A stretch of 64,000 nt of DNA. Source: Amycolatopsis bullii (GTDB lineage: Bacteria; Actinomycetota; Actinomycetes; Mycobacteriales; Pseudonocardiaceae). Shown here one piece after another: positions 8,590 to 16,855 of the stretch. The notes under the pieces are model-generated. The model was not told the DNA's origin, did no database searches, and was given only the letters and a program-made list of their open reading frames with translations. Each line of letters starts with the position of its first letter. Position 1 is the stretch's first letter. Where the stretch lies: assembly GCF_014654205.1 (NCBI RefSeq), contig NZ_BNAW01000002.1, forward strand, positions 124,001 through 188,000, read 5' to 3'. The position numbers and the translations under genes are program-made.

Positions 8590-10047
8590 ATGCAGACCAT
8601 CCGCCGATCCCGGCTGGCCGCCGTCGTCGGTGTCCTGACCGTCGCGGCCTCCGCGGTCACCGTGGGCGCGGTTCCCGCCGCCCGGGCCGCGGCGGGCTGC
8701 CGGCTCGACTACACCGTTGCCAGCCAGTGGCAGGGCGGGTTCACCGCGAACGTCGACGTCACCAACCTCGGCGATCCGGTCGCGAGCTGGCAGCTGACCT
8801 GGACCTTCACCGCCGGACAGCGTGTCACCCAGCTCTGGAACGGCACCGTCACCCAAACCGGCGACCAAGTCACCGTCGGCAACGCCGTCTGGAACGGCTC
8901 CCTCGGCACCGGCGCGACCACCCGGCTCGGCTTCACCGGCTCGCTCACCGGCACCAACCCGGTACCCACCGGCTTCGCCGTCAACGGCATCCCGTGCAAC
9001 GGTCCCGTGCCCCCGACGACGACCACGTCCCCGCCGCCGGTGGACGCGCCGGCCGGAGCCCGCACGGTGGGCCGGGTGCAGCTCACAGCCGGCGCCGCGA
9101 AGTACACCTGGCCCGGGATCTACTTCGAGGGCCGCTTCCGCGGCTCCGGGGTGGACGTCTCGCTCAACGACGCCCAAAACGACTACGACATCCAGGTCGA
9201 CGGCACCACGGTCGCCACGCTGGTCACCCCGGGCCGCACCACGCGCCAGATCCGGGGGCTGACCAACGCCGAACACAGCGTGCGGCTGGTCAAACGGACC
9301 GAAAGCCCGTGGGTCGCCGGCGAGTTCGACGGTTTCGCCGCCGCACCCGGCGGCGAGATCCTCGCGAAGCCCGCGGCCCGCGCCCGGCAGATCGAGTTCA
9401 TCGGCGACTCCCTGACCGCCGGCTACGGCGACCTCTCCACCACCCGCGATTGTTCGGCCAACGGCGGGATCGACCGCAACACCAACACCGACATCACCTA
9501 CGGCGCCCTCACCGCCCGCGGCCTGAACGCCGATTACCAGGTCAACGCCTACTCAGGCCGAGGCATGGTCCGCAACTACAACGGCGGCGACCCCGGCACC
9601 GACTTCCGCACCTACTACGACCGCACCCTGCAGAACGTCTCCGGCGACGTCTGGCACAACCCCGCCACGTGGCGGCCGCAACTGGTCGTGGTCGCTCTGG
9701 GCACCAACGACTTCAGCACGGCGCTGCACTCCGGTGAGCCCTGGCCCACCGCCGACAGCCTCGTCGCCGCCTACCAAAGCGCCTACCAAGGGTTCCTCGA
9801 CAAGCTCCGCACGCAGTACGGCACCGCCACGACCATCGTCGTCGGCGCGACGAACCTGTTCGCCGGCCCGGCGCAGCAGGTCGTCACCGACCGCAACGCC
9901 CGCGGCGACAACCGGGTCCGCTTCTGGAACTTCGACGACCCGCGCCTGGACCACCTCGGTTGCGACTGGCACTTCTCCCGCAACGACCACCGCATCATCG
10001 CCGGCCTGCTCACCGACTACATCGCCGCCCTCCCGCTCACCTGGTGA
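8590..10047 (+). CDS. Secreted CBM2-CE2 acetyl xylan esterase (GDSL type)
   Basis: The protein has 485 residues and a strong Shine-Dalgarno sequence (GGAGGAG, 8578-8584). The Sec signal peptide is at about 1-34. Residues about 36-136 form a cellulose-binding CBM2 with Cys37 and Cys136 at its ends and conserved surface Trp residues. A Pro/Thr linker (about 139-155) follows, then a beta-rich jelly-roll domain, then a GDSL-type hydrolase from about 268 with F-I-G-D-S-L (Ser274) and the C-terminal G-C-D-W-H (His461). The jelly roll plus this catalytic arrangement is typical of carbohydrate esterase family 2. It probably removes acetyl groups from xylan or other plant polysaccharide while anchored to cellulose. 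The CebR-type operator upstream supports that role. Confidence 0.85.
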   Translation: MQTIRRSRLAAVVGVLTVAASAVTVGAVPAARAAAGCRLDYTVASQWQGGFTANVDVTNLGDPVASWQLTWTFTAGQRVTQLWNGTVTQTGDQVTVGNAVWNGSLGTGATTRLGFTGSLTGTNPVPTGFAVNGIPCNGPVPPTTTTSPPPVDAPAGARTVGRVQLTAGAAKYTWPGIYFEGRFRGSGVDVSLNDAQNDYDIQVDGTTVATLVTPGRTTRQIRGLTNAEHSVRLVKRTESPWVAGEFDGFAAAPGGEILAKPAARARQIEFIGDSLTAGYGDLSTTRDCSANGGIDRNTNTDITYGALTARGLNADYQVNAYSGRGMVRNYNGGDPGTDFRTYYDRTLQNVSGDVWHNPATWRPQLVVVALGTNDFSTALHSGEPWPTADSLVAAYQSAYQGFLDKLRTQYGTATTIVVGATNLFAGPAQQVVTDRNARGDNRVRFWNFDDPRLDHLGCDWHFSRNDHRIIAGLLTDYIAALPLTW

Positions 10048-10199
10048 AACGGCTCCTGGCTCGGTCGACGGCGGCTTCACGGCGTGAGCCACCGGCCAAC
10101 GCCGGCGATCGGACGTGGGAGGGGTCACGGGAGTTCCCGCAGCGCGGCGACCGGCACGAGGTGACGGCCGTCCGCGCGGCGGCGAGCTGCTCCGGCGGG

Positions 10200-10853
10200 A
10201 TGGCGGTGCCTTCGAAGTGGTTCGGGAGCCGCCCGAGGCGGTGGATGATGCGCACCCGCGCAGCCCTGATGCGGGCGGCCCAGGCCCTCATCGCCGAGGG
10301 GCGGACCGCGGTGCCGATCCTGGAGATCACCCAGGCCGCGGACGTCGGGATGGGGTCGTTCTACAACCCCTTCGAGACGAAGGAGCAGCTCTACCAGGCC
10401 GCGGTCGAGGACGCCCTCGACGTCCACGGCGCCCTGCTGGACGAGCTGACCACCGGCCTGGACGACCCGGCGCAGGTCTTCCGGCTGACCGGGCGCCTGC
10501 ACCGGCGGCATCCCGAACTCAGCAAGGTGCTGCTGCACCACGGTTTCGCACTCGCCGCCTCGGACGGCGGGCTGGCTCCCCGCGCCCGCCGCGACATCGA
10601 GGCCGCCGTGCGAGCCGGCCGCTCCACCGTCCAGGACACCGAACTCGCCTTGATCACGGTCGCCGGGACCGCGCTCGGGCTCGGCCACCTGCTGCACCGG
10701 CAGCCCGAGCGCGACGACGCCGCCACGACCGACCAGGTGACCGAGGACCTGCTGCGCATGCTCGGCCTCACCGCGGCCGAAGCCCACGACGTCTGCGGCC
10801 GGCCGCTACCCGACCTGGAGACCACCACGACCGGTCCGCACCCTGCCGCCTGA
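10200..10853 (+). CDS. TetR/AcrR-family regulator
   Basis: The protein has about 217 residues. The helix-turn-helix is recognisable: R-T-R-A-A-L-M-R-A-A-Q-A-L, then I-T-Q-A-A-D-V-G-M-G-S-F-Y-N, then F-E-T-K-E-Q-L. This is the TetR_N pattern with the usual F-Y-x-x-F. The ligand-binding part follows from about residue 75. The start is uncertain: the ATG at 10200 gives a short basic leader, while ATGs at 10245 or 10248 would start directly at the first helix. No strong ribosome site precedes any of them. There is a 152-base gap after the esterase gene and no obvious operon partner. The target is unknown. Confidence 0.7.
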   Translation: MAVPSKWFGSRPRRWMMRTRAALMRAAQALIAEGRTAVPILEITQAADVGMGSFYNPFETKEQLYQAAVEDALDVHGALLDELTTGLDDPAQVFRLTGRLHRRHPELSKVLLHHGFALAASDGGLAPRARRDIEAAVRAGRSTVQDTELALITVAGTALGLGHLLHRQPERDDAATTDQVTEDLLRMLGLTAAEAHDVCGRPLPDLETTTTGPHPAA

Positions 10854-10881
10854 GCGGCGTGAGCGTGGCCAGGTCCGCACG

Positions 10882-11215
10882 TCAGCGCGCGTGCAGCCGG
10901 CGCAGCCCGTCGACGATCAGTTCCAGGCCGAAGGCGAACTCGTCTTCCAGGGGTACCGGCAGGGAGTCCGCGACCGCGCGCGTGGCCGGGAAGTCCGCGG
11001 ACGGCAGCTCGTGGACCGGGCCGACACCCGCTCGCGTTCGGTGTCGTTCCCGGCTCCGGAGAGCTGGATGGCGCGCGTTCGGCCCGGTCGGGTCTGCTCG
11101 ATCAGCAGGGGCGCAATCTTCCGGTGCAGGCCCAGCGTGTCGAACATCGCCCGGGCGACGGCCTGGCCGGGCTCGCGAACGCGGGCATGCCCCGGCACAC
11201 CGAGCAGCACGTCAC
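10882..11215 (-). pseudogene. Remnant of a TetR-type regulator C-terminal domain
   Basis: Reading on the reverse strand towards the TGA at 10882-10884, a segment encodes E-D-E-F-A-F-G-L-E-L-I-V-D-G-L, very like the final helix of TetR_C proteins. Further upstream, in another frame, lies A-R-A-M-F-D-T-L-G with helical character. A frame change near 11030 is needed to join them and no DNA-binding domain precedes. It looks like the tail of a deleted, frameshifted regulator. The assignment rests on short segments. Confidence 0.4.
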
Positions 11216-11232
11216 GACCATGGCCGAGCGAC

Positions 11233-11325
11233 CGTGCCACCGACGACGTCGAACGCCTTACCGGGAAACGGCCGGTGACCGTCGAGGAGTTCGTCGCCGC
11301 CCGCAAGGAGCTTTACCTCGGCTGA
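11233..11325 (+). pseudogene. C-terminal remnant of an NAD(P)-binding (NmrA-like) oxidoreductase
   Basis: The last 30 codons before the TGA at 11325 encode T-D-D-V-E-R-L-T-G-K-R-P and V-E-E-F-V-A. This is similar to the end of NmrA/NAD(P)H-binding reductases, where T-D-D-V-E-x-x-T-G precedes a terminal helix. The upstream sequence in this frame has no Rossmann fold. A divergent tetR-oxidoreductase pair reduced by deletion would leave exactly this remnant beside the TetR tail. Confidence 0.4.
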
Positions 11326-11393
11326 CCGCCGCAGGGGGCGCTTCTCGAACGTGCCGGCTGCGGAACACCACCAGCGGGTGTGAGGATGCTCCG

Positions 11394-12338
11394 ATGCCGT
11401 CTCGCGCACGTGCCGTCGATCCCGGCCGGCTTGCCCGGTGGTGCGGGGAGCATCTGGGGAGCCCGCCGGCGGAGGAACTGTTCAGCTCCGGGCACCTGTC
11501 CGCCGTCATCGGGCTGCGGCTGGCCGACGACCGTGAGGTCGTGGTCAAGGTTCGTCCGGGCTCGCCGCGGATGGCAGCGTGCGTCGACGTCCAGCGCCGC
11601 CTGTTCCAGGCCGGGTATCCGTGCCCGGATCCGCTCACCGGCGTCGCGCCGTTCGGTGGCGACGTCGCCACCGCCGAGACCTACGTCCCCGGCGGGACGG
11701 TGCTCCCGAGCGCGGAGCACGCAGCCGAGGCCTTCGCCGAGGCGTTCGCGCGGTTGATCCGGCTCGCCCCTCGGCCGGCCGAGGTGGCCACGCTCGACCC
11801 GGCACCGTCCTGGGCGGCCTGGAACCACACCGGGAACGGACTGTGGCCACGTCCGGAAGAGGACCCCGAGATCGACCTCGACGAGGTGACCGGCGCGGAG
11901 TGGATCGACGACGCCGGGCGCCGGGCCCGTGACCGGCTGCGGGCCGGCGGGTCCGAAGCCGTGATCGGCCACTGCGACTGGCTTGCCGGCAACCTGCGCT
12001 GGAGCGAGGACGAGCTCTTGGTGGTGCACGACTGGGACAGCGTGCTCGCGGAAAGCGAGGCCGTCCTGGTCGGCTTCGCCGCCGCGCTGTATTCGACCGT
12101 CAGCGCCGGCGAGCTCGCCACCGTCGAGGACACCGAGCGGTTCCTCCTCGCGTACCGCCGGGCGCGCGGCCGCGAATTCACCACCGGCGAACTCCGGCGG
12201 TCATGGGCGGCCGGCGTCTGGACCAGGGCCTACGACGCGAAGTACCAGCACGCGGTCGGGCAGCCCATCACCTCGCTGTCGGAGGACGAGGCCCGCGAGC
12301 GCCTCCGCCGGGCCGGCGCCGGCTCGCCGAGGCCGTAG
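11394..12338 (+). CDS. Aminoglycoside phosphotransferase (APH)-family kinase
   Basis: The protein has 314 residues. It shows the small-molecule kinase fold of the APH/choline kinase family: a nucleotide-binding lobe with V-V-V-K-V (Lys near residue 45), the catalytic loop G-H-C-D-W-L-A-G-N (H-x-D-x-x-x-x-N, near residue 198) and the metal-binding V-V-H-D-W-D-S about 15 residues later. The family phosphorylates aminoglycosides, macrolides, homoserine, choline and other alcohols, and the sequence alone does not identify the substrate. It converges with the sulfite-oxidase-like gene, leaving only seven bases between stops. A self-resistance role for the NRPS product is not indicated, since it lies 11 kb from the cluster. 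Confidence 0.8.
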   Translation: MPSRARAVDPGRLARWCGEHLGSPPAEELFSSGHLSAVIGLRLADDREVVVKVRPGSPRMAACVDVQRRLFQAGYPCPDPLTGVAPFGGDVATAETYVPGGTVLPSAEHAAEAFAEAFARLIRLAPRPAEVATLDPAPSWAAWNHTGNGLWPRPEEDPEIDLDEVTGAEWIDDAGRRARDRLRAGGSEAVIGHCDWLAGNLRWSEDELLVVHDWDSVLAESEAVLVGFAAALYSTVSAGELATVEDTERFLLAYRRARGREFTTGELRRSWAAGVWTRAYDAKYQHAVGQPITSLSEDEARERLRRAGAGSPRP

Positions 12339-12345
12339 TGGACCT

Positions 12346-13608
12346 TCACACCGCAGCGACCGTGACCGGGTGCCGGACGACCGCGCCGAACAGGTACCCC
12401 TGCGTGTTGTACGGCGCGATGTCCGGCTGGCTCGCGCCGGTGACGTCGGTCGCGCGCGCCCGGAGGGTGTGGGGGCCCGCCGTGCGGGGGCGCCACGGGT
12501 ACTCCCACTGCAGCCAGGCACGGTCGGCGGCCGGGCCGATCGGCCGCGCCGGGTGCCAGGTGACGCCGTCCGTGCTGACCTCGACTCGGCGGATGCGGCC
12601 GTGGCCCGACCAGGACCGGCCGCGCAGCACGTGCCGCTGCCCGGCCACCAGCGTCGCACCCCACGGGAGCTCGAACGCGCTCTTCACCACCTGCTCGGTG
12701 ACGAGCGTGCCCTCGGCCGGGTAGTCCGGGCCGAGCAGGCGGTAGAACTGGGTGCTCCACGGCGAAACCAGCGGCGCCGCCGACACTTCGATCCGGCCCA
12801 GCCACTTGATCGACGCGATCCCCGCCCACGACGGCACCACCAGCCGCACCGGGAAACCGTGGTCCGGCGGCAGCGGCTGCCCGTTCATCTCGTACGCCAG
12901 CAGGACGTCCTGCAGCGCCTTGCCCACCGGCAGCGGCCGCCGGACCTTCCCGAGGTTGACCCCGGCCGCCACGTAGTCCGCGTCGAGGCCCTCCGGCAGC
13001 ACGTCGACGGCGTGCCGGGTCAGCCCGGCCCGGGCGAGCACCGTCGCCAGCCGGACGCCCCGCCACCGCGCGACCCCGACCGCGCCGAGCTTCCACGCGG
13101 TTCCGCTGACGGCCTGCCCCTGCTGGCTGGTGAAGAAGCTGCGGCCGTTCCCCGTGCATTCGATGAACGCGGTGATCGTCTCGGACGGCAGTGCGCGCAG
13201 GTCGCGGTACGTCAGCTCGATCGGCGCGGCGGCCGTCGGCGCGCCGCGCAACCCGGAGCCGAACAGCCGCAGCCGCCAGGTCCCGGCGTCCAGCACCGGC
13301 GTCGAGGTGTGATCGCGGACGAAGAACCGGTCGACCGGGGTGAGGTAGCCCTGCCCGCTCATGGCCTCCCAGCGCGTCTCGGCGTTGCTGCCGTACACGT
13401 CGAACCACTCCGGCGGCAGCGGCTTCACGATCGGGCCCGCCGCCGACGCGGTCGCCGTTGCCGTCCCGGCCGTGGCCAGCGCGAGCCCACCGGCCGCCGT
13501 CAGGCGCAGCAGCCCGCGCCGGCTGAGCCCGGGCAGCCGCGCCTGTCCGGCCCGCCACTGCGCCAGCCGCTCCCGGTCGTAGGCGGTCTCCCCGTGCCAC
13601 GCTGTCAT
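12346..13608 (-). CDS. Tat-exported sulfite oxidase-like molybdopterin oxidoreductase
   Basis: The protein has 420 residues from the ATG at 13608; an ATG at 13617 would add three residues. A twin-arginine signal (S-R-R-G-L-L, Arg30-Arg31, hydrophobic run to about 57) predicts export of the folded, cofactor-loaded enzyme. The Moco domain (about 60-300) contains I-E-C-T-G-N-G-R, whose Cys151 should ligate molybdenum, and W-L-G-R-I. The Mo-co dimerisation domain follows (about 310-420) with R-R-V-E-V-S-x-D-G and W-x-x-x-W-E-Y. No haem or cytochrome b5 domain is present, so an external electron acceptor is needed. Homologues oxidise sulfite or related S/N compounds. The adjacent LLM monooxygenases make a sulfur link plausible but unproven. 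Confidence 0.85.
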   Translation of the reverse strand: MTAWHGETAYDRERLAQWRAGQARLPGLSRRGLLRLTAAGGLALATAGTATATASAAGPIVKPLPPEWFDVYGSNAETRWEAMSGQGYLTPVDRFFVRDHTSTPVLDAGTWRLRLFGSGLRGAPTAAAPIELTYRDLRALPSETITAFIECTGNGRSFFTSQQGQAVSGTAWKLGAVGVARWRGVRLATVLARAGLTRHAVDVLPEGLDADYVAAGVNLGKVRRPLPVGKALQDVLLAYEMNGQPLPPDHGFPVRLVVPSWAGIASIKWLGRIEVSAAPLVSPWSTQFYRLLGPDYPAEGTLVTEQVVKSAFELPWGATLVAGQRHVLRGRSWSGHGRIRRVEVSTDGVTWHPARPIGPAADRAWLQWEYPWRPRTAGPHTLRARATDVTGASQPDIAPYNTQGYLFGAVVRHPVTVAAV

Positions 13609-13808
13609 GGCGGGCATTGTCGGGTCGCGGTCCGCGGCCCGGCAATCACGTCCACGCAGCGGAACCGGAGTCCCGAATGGACGCCCCCGATCGGCCGGTC
13701 CCCGTTTATTCCCGGGGCACCGGCACGTCCCAGCCATTGGCCACCTCGACCCCGGTCGCGGAAATCGGCGCACACTGCGGCCAGAGGCCGAGAAGAAGGG
13801 ACGCCGGG

Positions 13809-15014
13809 ATGACTGGACCACGGATCGCCGTCGCACTGGACGGGGCCGGGTGGCACCCCGCCGCGTGGCGCGAACCCGGCGCGCGGCCCGGCGAGCTGCT
13901 CACCGCCGGCTACTGGGCCGACCTGGTCCGGGAGGCGGAGGCGGCGAAGCTGGACTTCGTCACCATCGAAGACTCCCTGGCCCTGCAGACGGTGAACTAC
14001 CTCGACCGGCCGGGCGAGCGGACCGACATCGTGCAGGGCCGCCTCGACGCCGTGCTGATCGCCGCCCGCGTCGCGCCGCTGACCTCGCACATCGGGCTCG
14101 TGCCGACCGCGGTGGTCACCCACACCGAGCCGTTCCACCTGTCCAAGGCCATCGCCACCCTCGACTACGTCAGCACCGGACGCGCCGGGGTCCGCGTGCA
14201 GGTCGCCGGGCGCGCCGACGACAACCGGCACTTCGGACGCCGCGAATTCGGCGAGTTCCGGCTCGAGGACGCCGCCGAGCCGGACCGGCCGAGCCCGCTG
14301 GCCGAGCTGTTCGACGAGGCCGCGGACTACGTCGAGGTGCTGCGCCGGCTGTGGGACAGCTGGGAGGACGACGCCGAGATCCGCGACGTCGCCACCGGCC
14401 GGTTCGTCGACCGGGACAAGCTGCACTACATCGACTTCACCGGACGCTGGTTCTCGGTCAAGGGCCCGTCGATCACCCCACGGCCCCCGCAGGGGCAGCC
14501 GCCGGTCACCGCGCTGGCCCACGCCGCCGTCCCCTACCGGCTCGCCGCCCGCTCCGCCGACGTCGTCTACGTCACGCCCTTCGACCGCGAGCAGGCCACG
14601 TCGATCGTCGCCGCGGTGCGCGACGAGCAGGAGAAGGCCGGGCGCGGCGCGGAAACCCTGCACGTCTTCGGCGACGTCGTCGTGTTCCTCGGCGAGACCG
14701 AGCAGGCCGCCGCGGACCGCAAGGCCCGGCTCGACGACCGGTTCGGCGCCGAGTACACCTCCGACGCGCACGTCTTCACCGGCACCCCGGCCGGCCTGGC
14801 CGACCTGCTGCTCGACTGGCAGGCCGCCGGGCTTTCCGGCTTCCGGCTGCGGCCGGGCGCGGTCCCGCACGACCTGACCGCCATCACCCGCGGCCTGGTG
14901 CCCGAACTGCAGGCGCGCGGCGCCTTCCGCACCGGGTACGAGGCGAGCACCCTGCGCGGGCTGCTCGGTCTCCCCCGGCCCGCCAGCCGCTACACCGCCG
15001 TCCGAGGAGCCTGA
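13809..15014 (+). CDS. LLM-class flavin-dependent monooxygenase
   Basis: The protein has 401 residues, and its ATG is preceded by an AAGAAGGGA ribosome site. It has the luciferase-like TIM barrel: D-F-V-T-I-E-D-S near residue 48, L-T-S-H-I-G-L-V-P-T near 95, and S-T-G-R-A-G-V-R-V-Q near 125. Members use reduced FMN supplied by a separate reductase, and none is encoded nearby. Its stop is one base from the ATG of a second LLM enzyme, so both are co-transcribed and probably act in one catabolic path, for example desulfurisation or oxidation of an exogenous compound. The exact substrate cannot be read from the sequence. Confidence 0.8.
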   Translation: MTGPRIAVALDGAGWHPAAWREPGARPGELLTAGYWADLVREAEAAKLDFVTIEDSLALQTVNYLDRPGERTDIVQGRLDAVLIAARVAPLTSHIGLVPTAVVTHTEPFHLSKAIATLDYVSTGRAGVRVQVAGRADDNRHFGRREFGEFRLEDAAEPDRPSPLAELFDEAADYVEVLRRLWDSWEDDAEIRDVATGRFVDRDKLHYIDFTGRWFSVKGPSITPRPPQGQPPVTALAHAAVPYRLAARSADVVYVTPFDREQATSIVAAVRDEQEKAGRGAETLHVFGDVVVFLGETEQAAADRKARLDDRFGAEYTSDAHVFTGTPAGLADLLLDWQAAGLSGFRLRPGAVPHDLTAITRGLVPELQARGAFRTGYEASTLRGLLGLPRPASRYTAVRGA

Positions 15015-15015
15015 G

Positions 15016-16347
15016 ATGACCCGGAAGCAGATCCACCTCGCGGCGCACTTCCCCGGCGTCAACAACACGACCGTGTGGAGTGACCCCGAAGCCGGCAGCC
15101 ACATCGAGTTCAGCTCCTTCGTCAAGCTCGCGCAGACCGCCGAGCGCGCGAAGTTCGACTTCTTCTTCCTGGCCGAAGGCCTGCGGCTGCGCGAGCAGAA
15201 CGGGCAGATCTACGACCTCGACGTCGTCGGCCGTCCGGACACCTTCACCGTGCTGTCCGCATTGGCCGCGGTCACCGAGCGGCTCGGGCTGGCCGGCACG
15301 ATCAACTCGACCTTCAACGAGCCGTTCGAGGTGGCCCGCCAGTTCGCCTCGCTCGACCACCTGTCGGCCGGGCGCGCCGCGTGGAACGTCGTCACCTCGT
15401 GGGACGCCTTCACCGGCGAGAACTTCCGCCGCGGCGGGTTCCTGCCCCAGGACCAGCGCTACGAACGGGCCGAGACGTTCCTGCGCACCGCCTGGGAGCT
15501 GTTCGACTCCTGGCGCGGCGACGAGATCGCCGCCGACGCCGGCAGCGGCGTGTTCCTGCGCGACACCCGGGCGGGCGCGTTTTCCCACCACGACCGGCAC
15601 TTCGACATCGAGGGCCGGTTCCCGGTGCCGCGCAGCCCGCAGGGCCGCCCGGTGATCATCCAGGCCGGGGATTCCGACGAAGGCCGCGAGTTCGCCGCGG
15701 CCACCGCGGACGCGATCTTCAGCCGGTACGGCACCCTCGAAGCCGGGCAGGCGTTCTACGCCGACGTCAAGGGCCGGCTGGCGAAGTACGGCCGGACGCC
15801 GGAGCAGCTGGTGATCCTGCCCGCGGCCACGTTCGTCCTCGGCGACACCGACGCCGACGCCCACGAACGCGCCCACCTCGTGCGGCGGCAGCAGGTCAGC
15901 GCGCAGACCGCGATCAAGTTCCTCGAGCAGGTCTGGAACACCGACCTGTCCGGGCACGACCCCGACGGGCCCCTGCCGTCGACCGACCCGGTGGTCGACG
16001 GGTCCACGATCGCCCCCGGCCGCGCCAGCGTCCGGATGTACCGCGACCCCCTCGCGACCGCCCGGGAATGGCGGCAGCTGGCCGAAGCGAAGAACCTGTC
16101 GACCCGCGACCTCATCATCGAGGTCACCGGCAGGCAGACGTTCATCGGCTCGCCGGCGACCGTGGCGGCGGCGATCGACGGCCTCGTCCAGGCCGACGCG
16201 AGCGACGGCTTCATCCTCGTCCCGCACGTCACGCCCGGCGGCCTGGACGAGTTCGCCGACAAGGTGGTGCCCCTGCTGCAGGAGCGCGGCTCGTTCCGGA
16301 CCGACTACACCGGTCCTACTCTGCGCCACCACCTCGGGCTCGCGTGA
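15016..16347 (+). CDS. NtaA/SnaA/DszA-type FMN-dependent monooxygenase
   Basis: The protein has 443 residues and starts one base after the upstream stop. The sequence matches the NtaA/SnaA/SoxA(DszA) branch of LLM monooxygenases: F-D-F-F-F-L-A-E near residue 47, N-S-T-F-N-E-P-F, L-D-H-L-S-x-G-R-A-A-W-N-V-V-T-S near 115, and a P-x-S-P-Q-G-R-P-V-I-I-Q-A-G-like segment near 212. This branch oxidises nitrilotriacetate, dibenzothiophene sulfone, pristinamycin IIB and other substrates with FMNH2 and O2. Pairing with another LLM enzyme and proximity to a sulfite-oxidase-like gene suggest sulfur-compound catabolism, which is an inference. The gene converges with the HxlR regulator. Confidence 0.85.
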   Translation: MTRKQIHLAAHFPGVNNTTVWSDPEAGSHIEFSSFVKLAQTAERAKFDFFFLAEGLRLREQNGQIYDLDVVGRPDTFTVLSALAAVTERLGLAGTINSTFNEPFEVARQFASLDHLSAGRAAWNVVTSWDAFTGENFRRGGFLPQDQRYERAETFLRTAWELFDSWRGDEIAADAGSGVFLRDTRAGAFSHHDRHFDIEGRFPVPRSPQGRPVIIQAGDSDEGREFAAATADAIFSRYGTLEAGQAFYADVKGRLAKYGRTPEQLVILPAATFVLGDTDADAHERAHLVRRQQVSAQTAIKFLEQVWNTDLSGHDPDGPLPSTDPVVDGSTIAPGRASVRMYRDPLATAREWRQLAEAKNLSTRDLIIEVTGRQTFIGSPATVAAAIDGLVQADASDGFILVPHVTPGGLDEFADKVVPLLQERGSFRTDYTGPTLRHHLGLA

Positions 16348-16371
16348 CGGTCCTCTTCGGACAGTCACGGG

Positions 16372-16752
16372 TCATTCGCGCGCCGTGGCGTTGGCCCGGT
16401 CGATCGCCGGCATGTTCTCCTCCGCCCAGGTGCGCAGGGCGGCGAGCGGCACCTCGAGGGAGTGGCCGAGGCCGGTGAGGCGGTAGTGCACCCTGGGGGG
16501 CACCGTCGGCTCCACCCGGCGCTCCACCAGGCCGTCGCGGGTGAGGCTCTGCAGGGTCACCGACAGCATCTTCTGCGAGACGCCGGGCATCCGGCGCTGC
16601 AGTTCGGCGAACCGCACCTCGTCCGGGCCGGCCTCGGCCAGCACCTTCACCACCATGGACGTCCATTTCGTGCCGATCCGGTCCAGCAGCTTGCGGGTCG
16701 GGCAGGCGGGGTCGAAGAGGTCGCCGCGCGCGCCCTTCGGCGAGGGGGTCAC
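16372..16752 (-). CDS. HxlR-family transcriptional regulator
   Basis: The protein has 126 residues from a GTG at 16752. The single winged helix is typical of HxlR proteins: an N-terminal C-P-T-R dipole with one Cys, K-W-T-S-M-V-V-K-V-L, F-x-E-L-Q-R-R-M-P-G-V-S-Q-K-M-L, and V-H-Y-R-L-T-G-L-G. Many HxlR members respond to electrophiles or oxidants through the N-terminal Cys, which is present here. It is divergent from the hydrolase at 16856 with an inverted repeat between them, the usual set-up for repression of the neighbour and itself. Confidence 0.88.
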   Translation of the reverse strand: MTPSPKGARGDLFDPACPTRKLLDRIGTKWTSMVVKVLAEAGPDEVRFAELQRRMPGVSQKMLSVTLQSLTRDGLVERRVEPTVPPRVHYRLTGLGHSLEVPLAALRTWAEENMPAIDRANATARE

Positions 16753-16801
16753 CTGAAGCTCACCACCTGTCGGGAAAGTGCCGTCTTGGCGCGGCCACAG
16801 C

Positions 16802-16836
16802 GGTTACCTACGCTCATCTGGTCAACAATGGTAACC
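16802..16836. promoter_or_regulatory. Candidate HxlR operator in divergent promoter region
   Basis: GGTTACC (16802-16808) and its exact reverse complement GGTAACC (16830-16836) bracket a 21-base spacer containing GGTCAAC. On the reverse strand TAGGTA (16805-16810) could serve as the -10 of the hxlR promoter. The position between the divergent starts fits binding by the HxlR protein. Confidence 0.5.
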
Positions 16837-16855
16837 CCTTCCTTCCGGAGATGAT

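Noticed and set aside
11394..12338. Antibiotic self-resistance gene of the cluster (aminoglycoside-type kinase)
   Set aside because: It lies more than 11 kb from the nearest cluster gene, with unrelated operons between, and the peptide product is not an aminoglycoside. APH-fold kinases have many other substrates.
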